From an uncultured Flavobacteriales bacterium (GTDB lineage Bacteria; Bacteroidota; Bacteroidia; Flavobacteriales_D; Crocinitomicaceae): 64,000 bases of DNA. The notes beneath the pieces were generated by a model. The model saw only the letters and a list, made by a program, of their open reading frames with translations. It did no database searches and had not been told where the DNA came from. Position 1 is the first letter of the stretch. Each line of letters starts with the position of its first letter. The stretch lies in NCBI GenBank assembly GCA_913054135.1, contig CAJXJK010000003.1:248001-312000 (forward strand). The letters run 5' to 3'. Both the position numbers and the translations under genes were made by a program. Positions 54,196 to 62,667 of this stretch are shown in pieces.

Positions 54196-54515
54196 AGCAA
54201 TTCGTCTAAGCTTTTAGTTTGATTGTAATGATTGATGGCATCTTGATTACAACCTTCAAAGTAGTTTTCAAGTAACCACTTCGCTAAATATTCGCGATAG
54301 GCAACTTTGCTTATTTTTGGCAAGTAAATGTATCCTCTTCCTTTTTTCTTGTGCTTAATGTATCCTTTTTTTTCAAGGATTCGCACAATGGTAGAGGTAG
54401 TATTGTAGGCAGGCTTTGGGGCAGGGTAAAAATTAATTATATCCTGAACCGTGGCCTCTTGTAATCCCCACAGTCTTAACATGACTTGCTCCTCTGCAGG
54501 AGTCAGTCTTTGCAT
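54192..54515 (-). CDS. BlaI/MecI/CopY family repressor
   Basis: This 107-residue protein has the BlaI winged-helix pattern: QRLTPAEEQVMLRLWGLQEATVQDI, then YNTTSTIVRILEKKGYIKHKKKGRGYIYLP and a C-terminal dimerisation part. In many bacteria the partner is the BlaR1/M56 peptidase, but none is adjacent. The gene faces the caspase gene across a 252-base region holding a perfect inverted repeat, which is a plausible operator. It overlaps the acyltransferase 3' end by four bases. Confidence 0.88.
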   Translation of the reverse strand: MQRLTPAEEQVMLRLWGLQEATVQDIINFYPAPKPAYNTTSTIVRILEKKGYIKHKKKGRGYIYLPKISKVAYREYLAKWLLENYFEGCNQDAINHYNQTKSLDELL

Positions 54516-54556
54516 AGTAAATTGATTAATAAATAGTTCTTTTCAATGTATAAGTT

Positions 54557-54590
54557 ACGGATGTTTGGCCATATAACCTAAAACATCCGT
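54557..54590. promoter_or_regulatory. Perfect 10-bp inverted repeat, candidate operator
   Basis: ACGGATGTTT at 54557-54566 is exactly inverted at 54581-54590 (AAACATCCGT), with 14 bases between. It lies between the divergent BlaI-type gene and the caspase gene, 42 bases before the repressor ATG. No T-tract follows, so it is not a terminator. Confidence 0.55.
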
Positions 54591-54743
54591 TCAAATTTAA
54601 ACAAAAACAACGGTCAATTGAAATAAAATTGAACAAAAGGCGTAAAAAAAAGTTTATAACGATCTTATTTTCAGGACATATTGATTTTGATTTTTTTGAA
54701 AAATTACGGGATTTACCCTAAGAAATTTTAAGTGGTGTCCCTC

Positions 54744-54751
54744 TATTTTTG
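54744..54751 (+). promoter_or_regulatory. -7 box of the caspase gene
   Basis: TATTTTTG fits TAnnTTTG and lies 16 bases before the ATG at 54768. A -33 TTTG is not present at the usual distance. Confidence 0.4.
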
Positions 54752-54767
54752 AGCAAAACAGATTGTC

Positions 54768-57764
54768 ATGAAGTTATTTTTATTGCTCGGCGTCCTTTTC
54801 GGGACTACATTATTGTTCTCACAAAAGTCTAACCAGCACTTGGTAATTAATCCAAGAGGTCACAAAAGTTTAATATATGATGTGGCTATTGATGCAAAGC
54901 AAAATATCATAACTGGATCCTTTGATAAAACATGCATTGTATGGAATCCTGATAACGGAAGAATTGAGAAAGATTTTTTGGGTAACATTGGAGTGGGTTC
55001 AGAAGGAATGATTTATGCTGTTGATGTCTCTCCAGACAACAAATATTTAGCAGTAGCTGGTTGGATGGGAAAAGATGACGAATCTGAAGATTTAGGAGAC
55101 ATTAGACTATATGATTATCAATCTAAGCGAATGTTGGGCTTAATGAGATTTCATGCTGACGCCGTTTTTGATATAAAATTTACCAAAGACAGTAAGTCAT
55201 TAATCTCTGGTGATGCATCAGGGTATGTAATCAAATGGGATGTTGCGAGCAGAACACCAACTTTTCAGTATAAATCAGAAAATGAAAGTTTCTCCAATAT
55301 AGCCGTATCCCAAGATTACTTTTGCACAGGTCATCCTGACGGAATGGTTTATAAGTGGGATTTTGAAAAAGAGAAACCTATCAAAGAACTCAAATTCTTT
55401 AAAAAACTTAAAAGTATTGTTGTTGGATCTAAAGTCCAGATTTCTCAGGATGGAGAAATGATTGTTGTTTCGGGAAAAGAAGTTGGAATGATGCTCGTTC
55501 TTGATGCAAAGTTCAAGTTGAAACAACATTTTTTCACAGGAGATAATCGCATCATAAATATGGATATCTCGCCTGATAATCAAAGCCTCTCTATAGCCAT
55601 TGATGAAGGAGGTGACAACTATTTGGCGCTTTACCGAAAATTAGGAAAAGAATGGACACTTGCTGATACCTATAAGCACGATAATTTAGTGAGCTGCACG
55701 GCTTTTTTGAGTAATGAAAGAGTGGCCAGCATTGGAGGAAAAGCAAATGAAATTGCTGTTCTTGAAATAGCAGATGGTAAACTCAAACCTCAAAGAGTGA
55801 TAAAAGGGGTAGGAACGAATTATTATTCTGCTGGCCTAAAAAATCATGAATTAGCTTTTTCTAATAATGCAACAAAATCGTACGGAAATGCGACTTATGA
55901 CGAAGTTTTTGACCTTTTTGATCGAAAAATCGTCAAAAAACCAAAAATAAATGGGTTTAATTATCCTCTGAGAACAGACGGAAAAATGAAATTAATGGAG
56001 TATCAATTCCTTCGAAAAACTCAAAACGATCCTTCTGAAGTTTTGCTAATTGAAAAAGATGGAAAGATTAATGACTCAATTGTATTTTATCCTTGGGACG
56101 GAAATAATTTTTACTCTTATTCTTTTGTCAAGCATAAATATATTGTCGCGGCAGGATCATATGGCATTTTACAGGCCTATGATTTGAATGGAAATTTGAA
56201 AACGCAGCTCGTTGGTCATGAGGGCGGATTAAGAAGTGTTTCGGTTTCGTCTGATGAAAAATTTTTAGTAACGGCGGGAGTTGACATGACGGTGAGGTTT
56301 TGGTCATTGGATGAAATTGGCGCGGGAGCAAATGGTGCTCCAAACAGAATTAAGCCAGTCGCCTCTCTATTTATTTCTGAAGATAATGAGTGGGTTTTGT
56401 GGAATCCGGATGGTTACTTTACCTCTTCAAAAAAAGGAGCCAAATATGTTGGGTATCATATAAATCAGGGAAAAACAAAAGAGGCCAAGTTTTACCCATT
56501 TGATCAGTTTGATTTAAAATTTAATCGTCCCGATATATTGCTCAAGGATTTAGATATGGCAGATGCCGATATTATCGATCTATATAGAAAAGCCTATGAA
56601 AAAAGATTAAAGAGAATGGGAATTAATGAAGATGATTTATCTGAAGAAATTCATGCGCCAGAAATTAAAAAGTTCAAAACTGAGGTCAGTGGTAATGAAG
56701 TGAATCTATCATTTCAAGCAGTTGATGAGAAATATGACCTTAAAAGCGTTAACGTTTTCATTAATGACGTTCCACTTTTCGGACGTTCAGGTAAAAAGAT
56801 CCAATCTAAACTTAAATTATATGAAGACGATTTCTCATTTGATTTAATTGATGGGGAGAATAAGATCGAAATCTCGGTTTTAAATAAAGTAGGCGTTGAG
56901 TCATTGAGAGAGACTGTCTATATAAAACATGAGGCCGAAAATCAAGGTGACCTGTACATAGTGGGGCTGGGAGTTTCTAATTATGAAAACGAGAACTTCA
57001 ACTTGCAGTATGCGGCAAAAGATGCTGAAGATGTTGTGGGGTTATTTGAGTCACACAATATCTATCAAGAAGTCCACTCTGAAATTTTGACAAATGAAAA
57101 GGTCACAAAAGAGAACATTTTAAACCTGAAGTCATTCTTTGCAAAAGCAAAAGCAAATGATGTTGTGTTGTTGTTCATTGCCGGTCACGGGGTGTTAGAC
57201 GTTGACTTCGATTATTATTATTGCACCCATAATATGGATTTTAATGAACCTTCTAAATTCGGAATCAGTTATGCCGAACTTGAGCAGCTGTTTGATGGGA
57301 TTAAGGCGGTTCGAAAATTGCTGATTATGGATACTTGTCATAGTGGAGAATTATTTAAAGACGAAGTAGAAGAAGTTGAAAAAACTGAAAATACTGAAGA
57401 AGACGTGGTTTTTAGATCTACAAACGCCACGACCGAGCTAAGAGAGAGAAAAGGCTTGAAGGCTACGAATGAAGCCGTAAAAGAAATGTTTAATGATTTA
57501 AATAGAGGTACTGGGACAACTGTGATTTCATCATCCGGCGGGGTGGAGTATGCCATGGAAAGTGAGAACTGGAAAAATGGACTTTTTACCTATTCCCTTT
57601 TAGAAGGAATAACAACTCTCAAGGCTGATTTGAACAAGGACGGCAAAGTCTATTTGTCTGAGATCCAAGAGTTCGTTCATCTCCAAGTAAGTAAAATCTC
57701 TGGTGGTAAGCAAAAGCCAACTTCGCGATACGAAAACATATCTTTAGATTACAGGCTTTGGTAG
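54768..57764 (+). CDS. Secreted WD40-caspase (metacaspase-like) protein
   Basis: This 998-residue protein has a signal peptide (MKLFLLLGVLFGTTLLFSQ), a WD40 propeller region (about 30-530, for example SLIYDVAIDAKQNIITGSFDKTCIVW and LRSVSVSSDEKFLVTAGVDM), a connecting beta region (about 540-710), and a C-terminal caspase (peptidase C14) domain (about 715-998). The catalytic dyad is H807 in FIAGHGVLD and C857 in MDTCHSGELF. Bacterial caspases usually cleave after arginine or lysine, though specificity here is unknown. It is divergent from the BlaI-type repressor. Confidence 0.9.
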   Translation: MKLFLLLGVLFGTTLLFSQKSNQHLVINPRGHKSLIYDVAIDAKQNIITGSFDKTCIVWNPDNGRIEKDFLGNIGVGSEGMIYAVDVSPDNKYLAVAGWMGKDDESEDLGDIRLYDYQSKRMLGLMRFHADAVFDIKFTKDSKSLISGDASGYVIKWDVASRTPTFQYKSENESFSNIAVSQDYFCTGHPDGMVYKWDFEKEKPIKELKFFKKLKSIVVGSKVQISQDGEMIVVSGKEVGMMLVLDAKFKLKQHFFTGDNRIINMDISPDNQSLSIAIDEGGDNYLALYRKLGKEWTLADTYKHDNLVSCTAFLSNERVASIGGKANEIAVLEIADGKLKPQRVIKGVGTNYYSAGLKNHELAFSNNATKSYGNATYDEVFDLFDRKIVKKPKINGFNYPLRTDGKMKLMEYQFLRKTQNDPSEVLLIEKDGKINDSIVFYPWDGNNFYSYSFVKHKYIVAAGSYGILQAYDLNGNLKTQLVGHEGGLRSVSVSSDEKFLVTAGVDMTVRFWSLDEIGAGANGAPNRIKPVASLFISEDNEWVLWNPDGYFTSSKKGAKYVGYHINQGKTKEAKFYPFDQFDLKFNRPDILLKDLDMADADIIDLYRKAYEKRLKRMGINEDDLSEEIHAPEIKKFKTEVSGNEVNLSFQAVDEKYDLKSVNVFINDVPLFGRSGKKIQSKLKLYEDDFSFDLIDGENKIEISVLNKVGVESLRETVYIKHEAENQGDLYIVGLGVSNYENENFNLQYAAKDAEDVVGLFESHNIYQEVHSEILTNEKVTKENILNLKSFFAKAKANDVVLLFIAGHGVLDVDFDYYYCTHNMDFNEPSKFGISYAELEQLFDGIKAVRKLLIMDTCHSGELFKDEVEEVEKTENTEEDVVFRSTNATTELRERKGLKATNEAVKEMFNDLNRGTGTTVISSSGGVEYAMESENWKNGLFTYSLLEGITTLKADLNKDGKVYLSEIQEFVHLQVSKISGGKQKPTSRYENISLDYRLW

Positions 57765-57765
57765 T

Positions 57766-58362
57766 TTAAACCATTCCTAATATTCGCTTTCTGCAAGTTG
57801 AAACTCTGTAAGGATCAAATACTTCTGTGACTGATTTCTTTCTAAGCTTTTTTATCAAAACTGTGTGAGAATTTCTGAGCTTAAAATCAACTTCTAATTG
57901 AAAAAGTACCATAACTGCCATCATTTCAAATCCTGATTTCATCCACTCTTCTCCTGAGAAGGTGTCTTGTAAATGATCGGGCTTACAAATCATGAAATGA
58001 TTACCCAAGAAAGCTTCGTGCAAATATTCAGGAGGGTTCCCAGCCGGTATTGTGTCTCCATGCCCAAACCAGGTGCTGTTTTTTTGAGGGATGCATGCAA
58101 TGCGTTCCAACCAATTCACTGGCCAGTTATGGTTCTTGATATTCCAAAAAGGCGGGAGAGCGAAATAGAGTTCTATTTTTTCAAAACCTTCATTTGAACT
58201 GTCTACATCTTGAACATTTTTGCTCAAACCAACGGTATAAAGTATTTGATATGATAGATTGTCATTAGAATAGTGATAGATTTCAAAACCAAATTCTGAA
58301 TTTGTTTTCATTAATTCAGATTCTTTAGCTCCTATCGCCTTCTCTATATGCTCCTTGATCAT
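57766..58362 (-). CDS. Suppressor-of-fused (SUFU) domain protein
   Basis: This 198-residue soluble protein carries the bacterial SUFU domain: IELYFALPPFWNIKNHNWPVNWLERIACIPQ and TWFGHGDTIPAGNPPEYLHEAF, which match the conserved LPP and GHG core. In bacteria the domain is common in polymorphic-toxin immunity proteins and in unattached proteins of unknown role. It converges with the caspase gene, two bases from its stop. No toxin gene is seen beside it. Confidence 0.85.
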   Translation of the reverse strand: MIKEHIEKAIGAKESELMKTNSEFGFEIYHYSNDNLSYQILYTVGLSKNVQDVDSSNEGFEKIELYFALPPFWNIKNHNWPVNWLERIACIPQKNSTWFGHGDTIPAGNPPEYLHEAFLGNHFMICKPDHLQDTFSGEEWMKSGFEMMAVMVLFQLEVDFKLRNSHTVLIKKLRKKSVTEVFDPYRVSTCRKRILGMV

Positions 58363-58366
58363 AATG

Positions 58367-58374
58367 CAAAACTA
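58367..58374 (-). promoter_or_regulatory. -7 box of the SUFU gene, close to the ATG
   Basis: TAGTTTTG on the minus strand fits TAnnTTTG and is separated from the ATG at 58362 by four bases, as at 14479. No matching -33 element was found. Confidence 0.4.
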
Positions 58375-58406
58375 CAAATTCAAATGTTTAGTGGGGATGA
58401 AATCAT

Positions 58407-58443
58407 AAAAAAAGCCCGTCTAGAAATTATCTAAACGGGCTTT
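58407..58443 (-). terminator. Intrinsic terminator after the lipoprotein pair
   Basis: Read on the minus strand, AAAGCCCGTTTAGA pairs with TCTAGACGGGCTTT with one mismatch and is followed by a T-tract. It ends the minus-strand lipoprotein gene at 58462. Confidence 0.8.
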
Positions 58444-58461
58444 CAGTAATTATAAATGAAT

Positions 58462-58851
58462 CTATGGCTGTAAAACAACCGTTTCTTCAGTAACAGATTC
58501 TTCAATTATCTTGATAATTCCTTCACCATATAATGTATCTCCACTTCTCACTTCAATATCAAGAACCGCAAATCCTGCTTGTCCTAAGTTGAACATCTCA
58601 GTGTAATCGAAAGTAGCAAACCCATCAATGTCTGTCCACATAGTGTCATCAATGATGATTGCACCATGTTCTACTACAGTTGGTGTTGGGTAAAGTCTCA
58701 CCATTGCTTCAGGAAACTCAGTTCCAGAGGTGTCAACAACTCTAATTTTAGCAACAGTTGGCTGCTCTTTTCTACAAGACTGTAAGGTAGCTAATCCTAA
58801 GACTGCTACAAGCATTACTGCCATTCCAACTTTAGTGTAAATTTTATTCAT
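58462..58851 (-). CDS. Small lipoprotein, paralogue of the gene at 58976
   Basis: This 129-residue protein has a lipoprotein signal (MNKIYTKVGMAVMLVAVLGL, lipobox LQSC). The mature part matches the neighbour at 58976 along its whole length: TVAKIRVVDTSG, EAMVRLYPTP, then FNLGQAGFAVLDIEVRSGDTLYGEGIIKIIEESVTEETVVLQP. The fold looks like a small beta-sandwich (transthyretin-like). The function is unknown. A strong terminator follows and a -7 box precedes it. Confidence 0.75.
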   Translation of the reverse strand: MNKIYTKVGMAVMLVAVLGLATLQSCRKEQPTVAKIRVVDTSGTEFPEAMVRLYPTPTVVEHGAIIIDDTMWTDIDGFATFDYTEMFNLGQAGFAVLDIEVRSGDTLYGEGIIKIIEESVTEETVVLQP

Positions 58852-58890
58852 TTCAGTTTTTTTAAAAGTGATTTAACTCACCGTCTCTAA

Positions 58891-58898
58891 CAAAAATA
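58891..58898 (-). promoter_or_regulatory. -7 box of the lipoprotein gene
   Basis: TATTTTTG on the minus strand fits TAnnTTTG and is 39 bases before the ATG at 58851, so each paralogue may be expressed separately. Confidence 0.4.
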
Positions 58899-58975
58899 CG
58901 ACAATTTTCTAAAAAAGTTCGCTTTTGTTGACTTACAAACGTCTGTTAAACCTCTTTGGTTGGTTATTTATTAAT

Positions 58976-59356
58976 TTAAGGTTGACTAATGACAACCGTG
59001 TTTTCGGTAATTTCTTCTTCAATTATTTTAATCAATCCTATTCCGTAATAGTCATCTGACCTTACTTCAATGTCTAATATTCTAAACCCGGCTTGACCCA
59101 AATTAAAGTCGTTCGTGTAATCAAAATAGGCATATCCTTCGTCATTCGTGTATGCTGTATCTGCCGGTATCATTGCTCCTAGCACAGGGTCTGGGTTTGG
59201 CCACAACCTAACCATGGCGTCTTCAACCACTTCGTTTTGATCATTTAGCACTCTAATTTTTGCAACCGTGTCCTTTTCTTTTTTGCATGCAAAAGAGAAG
59301 GAAATAATAACGAGCCCAACCGTCAATAATTGCAGGCTTTTTGATAAAGATTTCAT
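58976..59356 (-). CDS. Small lipoprotein, paralogue of the gene at 58462
   Basis: This 126-residue protein has a lipoprotein signal (MKSLSKSLQLLTVGLVIISF, lipobox SFAC). The mature part is about half identical to its downstream neighbour, sharing TVAKIRVL, EDAMVRLWPNP, FNLGQAGFRILDIEVRS and GLIKIIEEEITENTVV. A tandem duplication is the simplest origin. The role is unknown. It is divergent from pheS, and the 86-base spacing leaves room for separate promoters. Confidence 0.75.
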   Translation of the reverse strand: MKSLSKSLQLLTVGLVIISFSFACKKEKDTVAKIRVLNDQNEVVEDAMVRLWPNPDPVLGAMIPADTAYTNDEGYAYFDYTNDFNLGQAGFRILDIEVRSDDYYGIGLIKIIEEEITENTVVISQP

Positions 59357-59442
59357 AAATTATTTTTTGTAATTTCGTACTATAAAATCTTTGCTTGGTT
59401 GATAGTAAAACAATCACGAAGGCCAAAATGTTACAATCACCA

Positions 59443-60474
59443 ATGGAATTGAAGGAAACTATTTCAAATTTGTCAGCTGAAATCAAGGCGACCACTATTA
59501 AAACTGCAGAAGATCTTGAGACTTTTAGGATTAAGTTCTTGGGGAGTAAAAATTGCCTCAAAGATTTATACAAAGAGCTGAAAAATGTTCCAAACGAAAA
59601 TAAAAAAGAAGTTGGGCAGTTAATTAACGGGCTCAAAGGAGAGGCTGAATCAAAGTTTGAAGAATCAAAAAAGTATGTGGCTAGTAAGAATCAAACGTTC
59701 TCTTCTGGGATTGATTTAACAAGACCAGCAGAGCAGCTAGAGCTTGGTTCGAGACATCCACTTGCCGTAATTCGAAATGAAATAATAGAAATTTTTAGCC
59801 GTATAGGTTTTTCAGTTTCTGAGGGACCTGAAATTGAAGATGATTGGCATAACTTTTCGGCATTAAATTTTCCGCCTGAGCATCCTGCAAGAGATATGCA
59901 AGACACTTTTTTCATTGAAAAAGGAGCTAATGAAATGGCTTTGAGAACACATACCTCTTCTGTGCAAGTGAGAGTGATGGAAAACGAAAAGCCACCAATC
60001 AGAACTATTTCACCTGGAAGAGTTTATAGAAATGAAGCAATTTCGGCAAGAGCGCATTGCTTTTTTCATCAAGTAGAAGGATTATATATCGACAAAAATG
60101 TTTCGTTTGCCGATTTGAAACAAACACTTTTATATTTCGCTCAAGAAATGTTTGGTGGAGACGCAAAAATCAGACTAAGACCTTCATATTTTCCATTTAC
60201 AGAACCTTCGGCTGAGGTAGATGTGTCTTGTACCATTTGTAAGTCAGAAGGTTGTAATGTTTGTAAGTATACCGGTTGGTTAGAGATATTAGGATGTGGA
60301 ATGGTAGATCCGAATGTATTAAAATCGGCGAAAATAGATCATAATGTTTATTCTGGATATGCATTCGGAATGGGAGTAGAAAGAATTGCTCAATTGAAAT
60401 ATAGAGTCGGCGATTTACGTCTGTACTCTGAGAATGATGTGCGTTTCTTGAATCAATTTAAATCAGCATTCTAA
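59443..60474 (+). CDS. pheS: Phenylalanyl-tRNA synthetase alpha subunit
   Basis: The ATG at 59443 (MELKETISNLSAEIKATTIK) gives 343 residues and aligns best with the usual PheS N-terminal coiled coil; starts 15 and 48 bases upstream are possible but longer. Class II motifs are clear: GPEIEDDWHNFSALNFPPEHPARDMQDTFF, the FHQVEGLYID stretch, and SYFPFTEPSAEVDVSC. Near the end GMGVERIAQLKY is the class II motif 3. It joins phenylalanine to tRNA-Phe with PheT, which is not in the window. YtxJ follows after one base. Confidence 0.95.
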   Translation: MELKETISNLSAEIKATTIKTAEDLETFRIKFLGSKNCLKDLYKELKNVPNENKKEVGQLINGLKGEAESKFEESKKYVASKNQTFSSGIDLTRPAEQLELGSRHPLAVIRNEIIEIFSRIGFSVSEGPEIEDDWHNFSALNFPPEHPARDMQDTFFIEKGANEMALRTHTSSVQVRVMENEKPPIRTISPGRVYRNEAISARAHCFFHQVEGLYIDKNVSFADLKQTLLYFAQEMFGGDAKIRLRPSYFPFTEPSAEVDVSCTICKSEGCNVCKYTGWLEILGCGMVDPNVLKSAKIDHNVYSGYAFGMGVERIAQLKYRVGDLRLYSENDVRFLNQFKSAF

Positions 60475-60475
60475 A

Positions 60476-60844
60476 ATGGGGTTATTCTCTTTCGGTTCTA
60501 AAAGTCATCAAAATGTGAAATGGGTTCATTTTTCTGATGAACAACAATTAAGTCAGTTTATTGAAGAATCTAATCACAAAACTGTTATGTTTTTTAAGCA
60601 TAGCACTCGTTGTTCTATTTCATCAATGGCCAAAAGTCGATTAGAAAATGATTGGGATTTAGACGAAGAAGTTACTCCAATTTATGTAGATTTAATTGCA
60701 CACAGAAATATCTCCAACTTATTGGCCGATAAATTTGCTGTGCAGCACGAGTCTCCACAAATTATTTTAGTGAAAGACGGAATTAGTATTTATGACACCT
60801 CTCACAACCAGATAAGTGTGGGAGATATTAAAAACCAATTGTAA
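60476..60844 (+). CDS. ytxJ: Bacillithiol-system redox protein YtxJ
   Basis: This 122-residue thioredoxin-fold protein has the YtxJ signature VMFFKHSTRCSISSMAKSRLEND, with the conserved C in place of a CxxC pair, then VYVDLI-like and SPQIILVKDGISIYDTSHNQI at the end. YtxJ proteins are monothiol bacilliredoxins that remove bacillithiol from proteins, or are thought to do so. One base separates it from pheS, and one from the LytTR gene. The pheS link is positional only. Confidence 0.85.
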   Translation: MGLFSFGSKSHQNVKWVHFSDEQQLSQFIEESNHKTVMFFKHSTRCSISSMAKSRLENDWDLDEEVTPIYVDLIAHRNISNLLADKFAVQHESPQIILVKDGISIYDTSHNQISVGDIKNQL

Positions 60845-60845
60845 G

Positions 60846-61571
60846 ATGATAAGAGCAGTAATAATTGATGACATTCCAGAAGCGATTACAGTATTAACTT
60901 CTGACTTAGAGAATTACTGTGTCAATATTGAAGTAGTCGGTTCGGCCGAAGGTGTCGTGACTGGTGCAAAAGCTATCAAAGAATTGAAGCCTGACTTGGT
61001 TTTTCTCGATATTCAAATGCAAGATGGAACTGGTTTTGATTTACTTCAGATTCTGCCGGACACTCAGTTCAAACTGATTTTCACAACTGCCTCTGATGAG
61101 TTTGCCGTAAAAGCATTCAAGTTTTCGGCTGTAGATTACCTGTTGAAGCCAATTGATCCGGATGAATTAATGGATGCTGTTTCAAAAATTGAAAAGCAAG
61201 ATAGACCTGCAGAGCGTATTGAATTGTTAAAGGAAAACTTTAACCAGCCTAAGCGAATCGCCCTAAACACCTTAGAAAAAATCCACATTGTTAATGTTGA
61301 TGAGATTTTAAGATGTGAGTCAAACATAAATTACACCATGTTCTATTTTGTTGACGGAACTAAATTACTAGTTACAAAAACACTAAAAGAATTTGATAAG
61401 TTATTAGGTGATCACTCATTCATTAGAGTGCATCAATCACACCTGATTAATACCGTTTTTATAAAGGAGTTCATCAAGTCTGATGGATACATCATTATGA
61501 AAGATGGAACAAGAGTGCCTGTTTCTACTAGAAAGAAACAAGTTTTAATGGAAATGATCGCAAATTTCTAA
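60846..61571 (+). CDS. LytTR-type response regulator
   Basis: The ATG at 60846 (MIRAVIIDDIPEAITVL) gives 241 residues. The receiver domain (about 1-120) has the phospho-acceptor D55 in LVFLDIQMQDG and the conserved DD and K motifs (IIDDI, LLKPIDPDELMDAV). A LytTR DNA-binding domain (about 140-240) holds IHIVNVDEILRCES, then FIRVHQSHLINTVFIKEF. The cognate kinase is not adjacent, so it is an orphan. It is one base after YtxJ and is probably co-transcribed. Confidence 0.93.
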   Translation: MIRAVIIDDIPEAITVLTSDLENYCVNIEVVGSAEGVVTGAKAIKELKPDLVFLDIQMQDGTGFDLLQILPDTQFKLIFTTASDEFAVKAFKFSAVDYLLKPIDPDELMDAVSKIEKQDRPAERIELLKENFNQPKRIALNTLEKIHIVNVDEILRCESNINYTMFYFVDGTKLLVTKTLKEFDKLLGDHSFIRVHQSHLINTVFIKEFIKSDGYIIMKDGTRVPVSTRKKQVLMEMIANF

Positions 61572-61574
61572 TTG

Positions 61575-62666
61575 ATGAATAAAATTAATACCAAAAGTTT
61601 ATTTCGTGCCACCTTATTCGTGTTCGCGACAGGAATATTTCTTTTTGCTTTTAACAGATGCGGAGGAGATACTCCACCAGATGATGTAGCTGAGGATTCT
61701 AAAAGTGCGGTAGAGATCATGGCTCCTGCTAATAATGAAATGTTCACCCTTGGCGATCAGGTTGAGGTGGAGCTAAAAGTGAATGATGCGGCAGAGGCAT
61801 CAGAAATGAAGTTGTATGTTTCAGATATTCTGGTTTCAGATAACATTTCAGCCGACCAAACTTCATTCACATTTGATTCTAAAGACTTGCCGGTAGGAAA
61901 TCTATTACTGAAGTTAACTTATACATCTTCAACAGGTGAAGAACTTTCAAAAGAACAAAAGATTACTTTCTTCTCAGACATAGATCCAGTGCGCAAGACA
62001 GTAAAAATAATCGAGCAATTGCCTCATGACCCTGAAGCATACACACAAGGTCTTGAGTTTTACAAGGGTGTGATGTATGAAAGCACAGGCCAATATGGGA
62101 CTTCGTACTTAGGAGAAATTAACCCAGAGAGCGGCACGATTATCAGAAAAAAAGATTTGTCATCTGAATATTTTGGTGAGGGAATTACGATTCTAGATAG
62201 CACGATTTATCAGCTCACATATCAAGCAAGAAAGTGTTTCAAATATGACATGGATTTCAATTTGATTGGTGAATTCCCTTATAGTGGACAAGGTTGGGGT
62301 CTTACTAATGATGGCAAGCACCTTATTATGAGCAATGGTTCAGATAAAATCTTTTGGAGAGATCCTGAAACCTTTGATATCGTTAGAGAAATGTATGTTT
62401 TTGATGATCAAACATCTGCTACGCAAATGAATGAATTGGAGTTAATAGATGGTAATCTTTTTGCGAACATCTATACTACAACCGAGATTATTGAAATTGA
62501 TACCTCTAATGGAAAAATTCTATCACACATTGATTGTTCTGAAATTGCGAGATTACAGCCCGCAGGTGTAGACCATTTTAATGGTATTGCTTACAATGAA
62601 GAAGATGGCAAAACCTATTTGACTGGTAAATGGTATCCCTATAAGTATGTTGTAAAATTCGAATAA
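61575..62666 (+). CDS. Glutaminyl-peptide cyclotransferase
   Basis: This 363-residue protein has an N-terminal hydrophobic segment ending in FNRCGGD (possible lipoprotein, atypical lipobox), a beta-sandwich linker (about 35-135), and a plant-type glutamine cyclotransferase five-bladed propeller (about 140-363). Signatures are YTQGLEFYKGVMYESTGQYGTS, GEGITILDSTIYQLTYQ, GWGLTNDGKHLIMSNGSD, and FNGIAYNEEDGKTYLTGKWYP. It turns N-terminal glutamine to pyroglutamate on exported proteins. It lies three bases after the LytTR gene. Confidence 0.92.
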   Translation: MNKINTKSLFRATLFVFATGIFLFAFNRCGGDTPPDDVAEDSKSAVEIMAPANNEMFTLGDQVEVELKVNDAAEASEMKLYVSDILVSDNISADQTSFTFDSKDLPVGNLLLKLTYTSSTGEELSKEQKITFFSDIDPVRKTVKIIEQLPHDPEAYTQGLEFYKGVMYESTGQYGTSYLGEINPESGTIIRKKDLSSEYFGEGITILDSTIYQLTYQARKCFKYDMDFNLIGEFPYSGQGWGLTNDGKHLIMSNGSDKIFWRDPETFDIVREMYVFDDQTSATQMNELELIDGNLFANIYTTTEIIEIDTSNGKILSHIDCSEIARLQPAGVDHFNGIAYNEEDGKTYLTGKWYPYKYVVKFE

Positions 62667-62667
62667 T

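Noticed and set aside
59395-59442. Longer pheS start
   Set aside because: It needs a TTG start and adds 16 residues not expected in PheS; the ATG at 59443 aligns better with the family.
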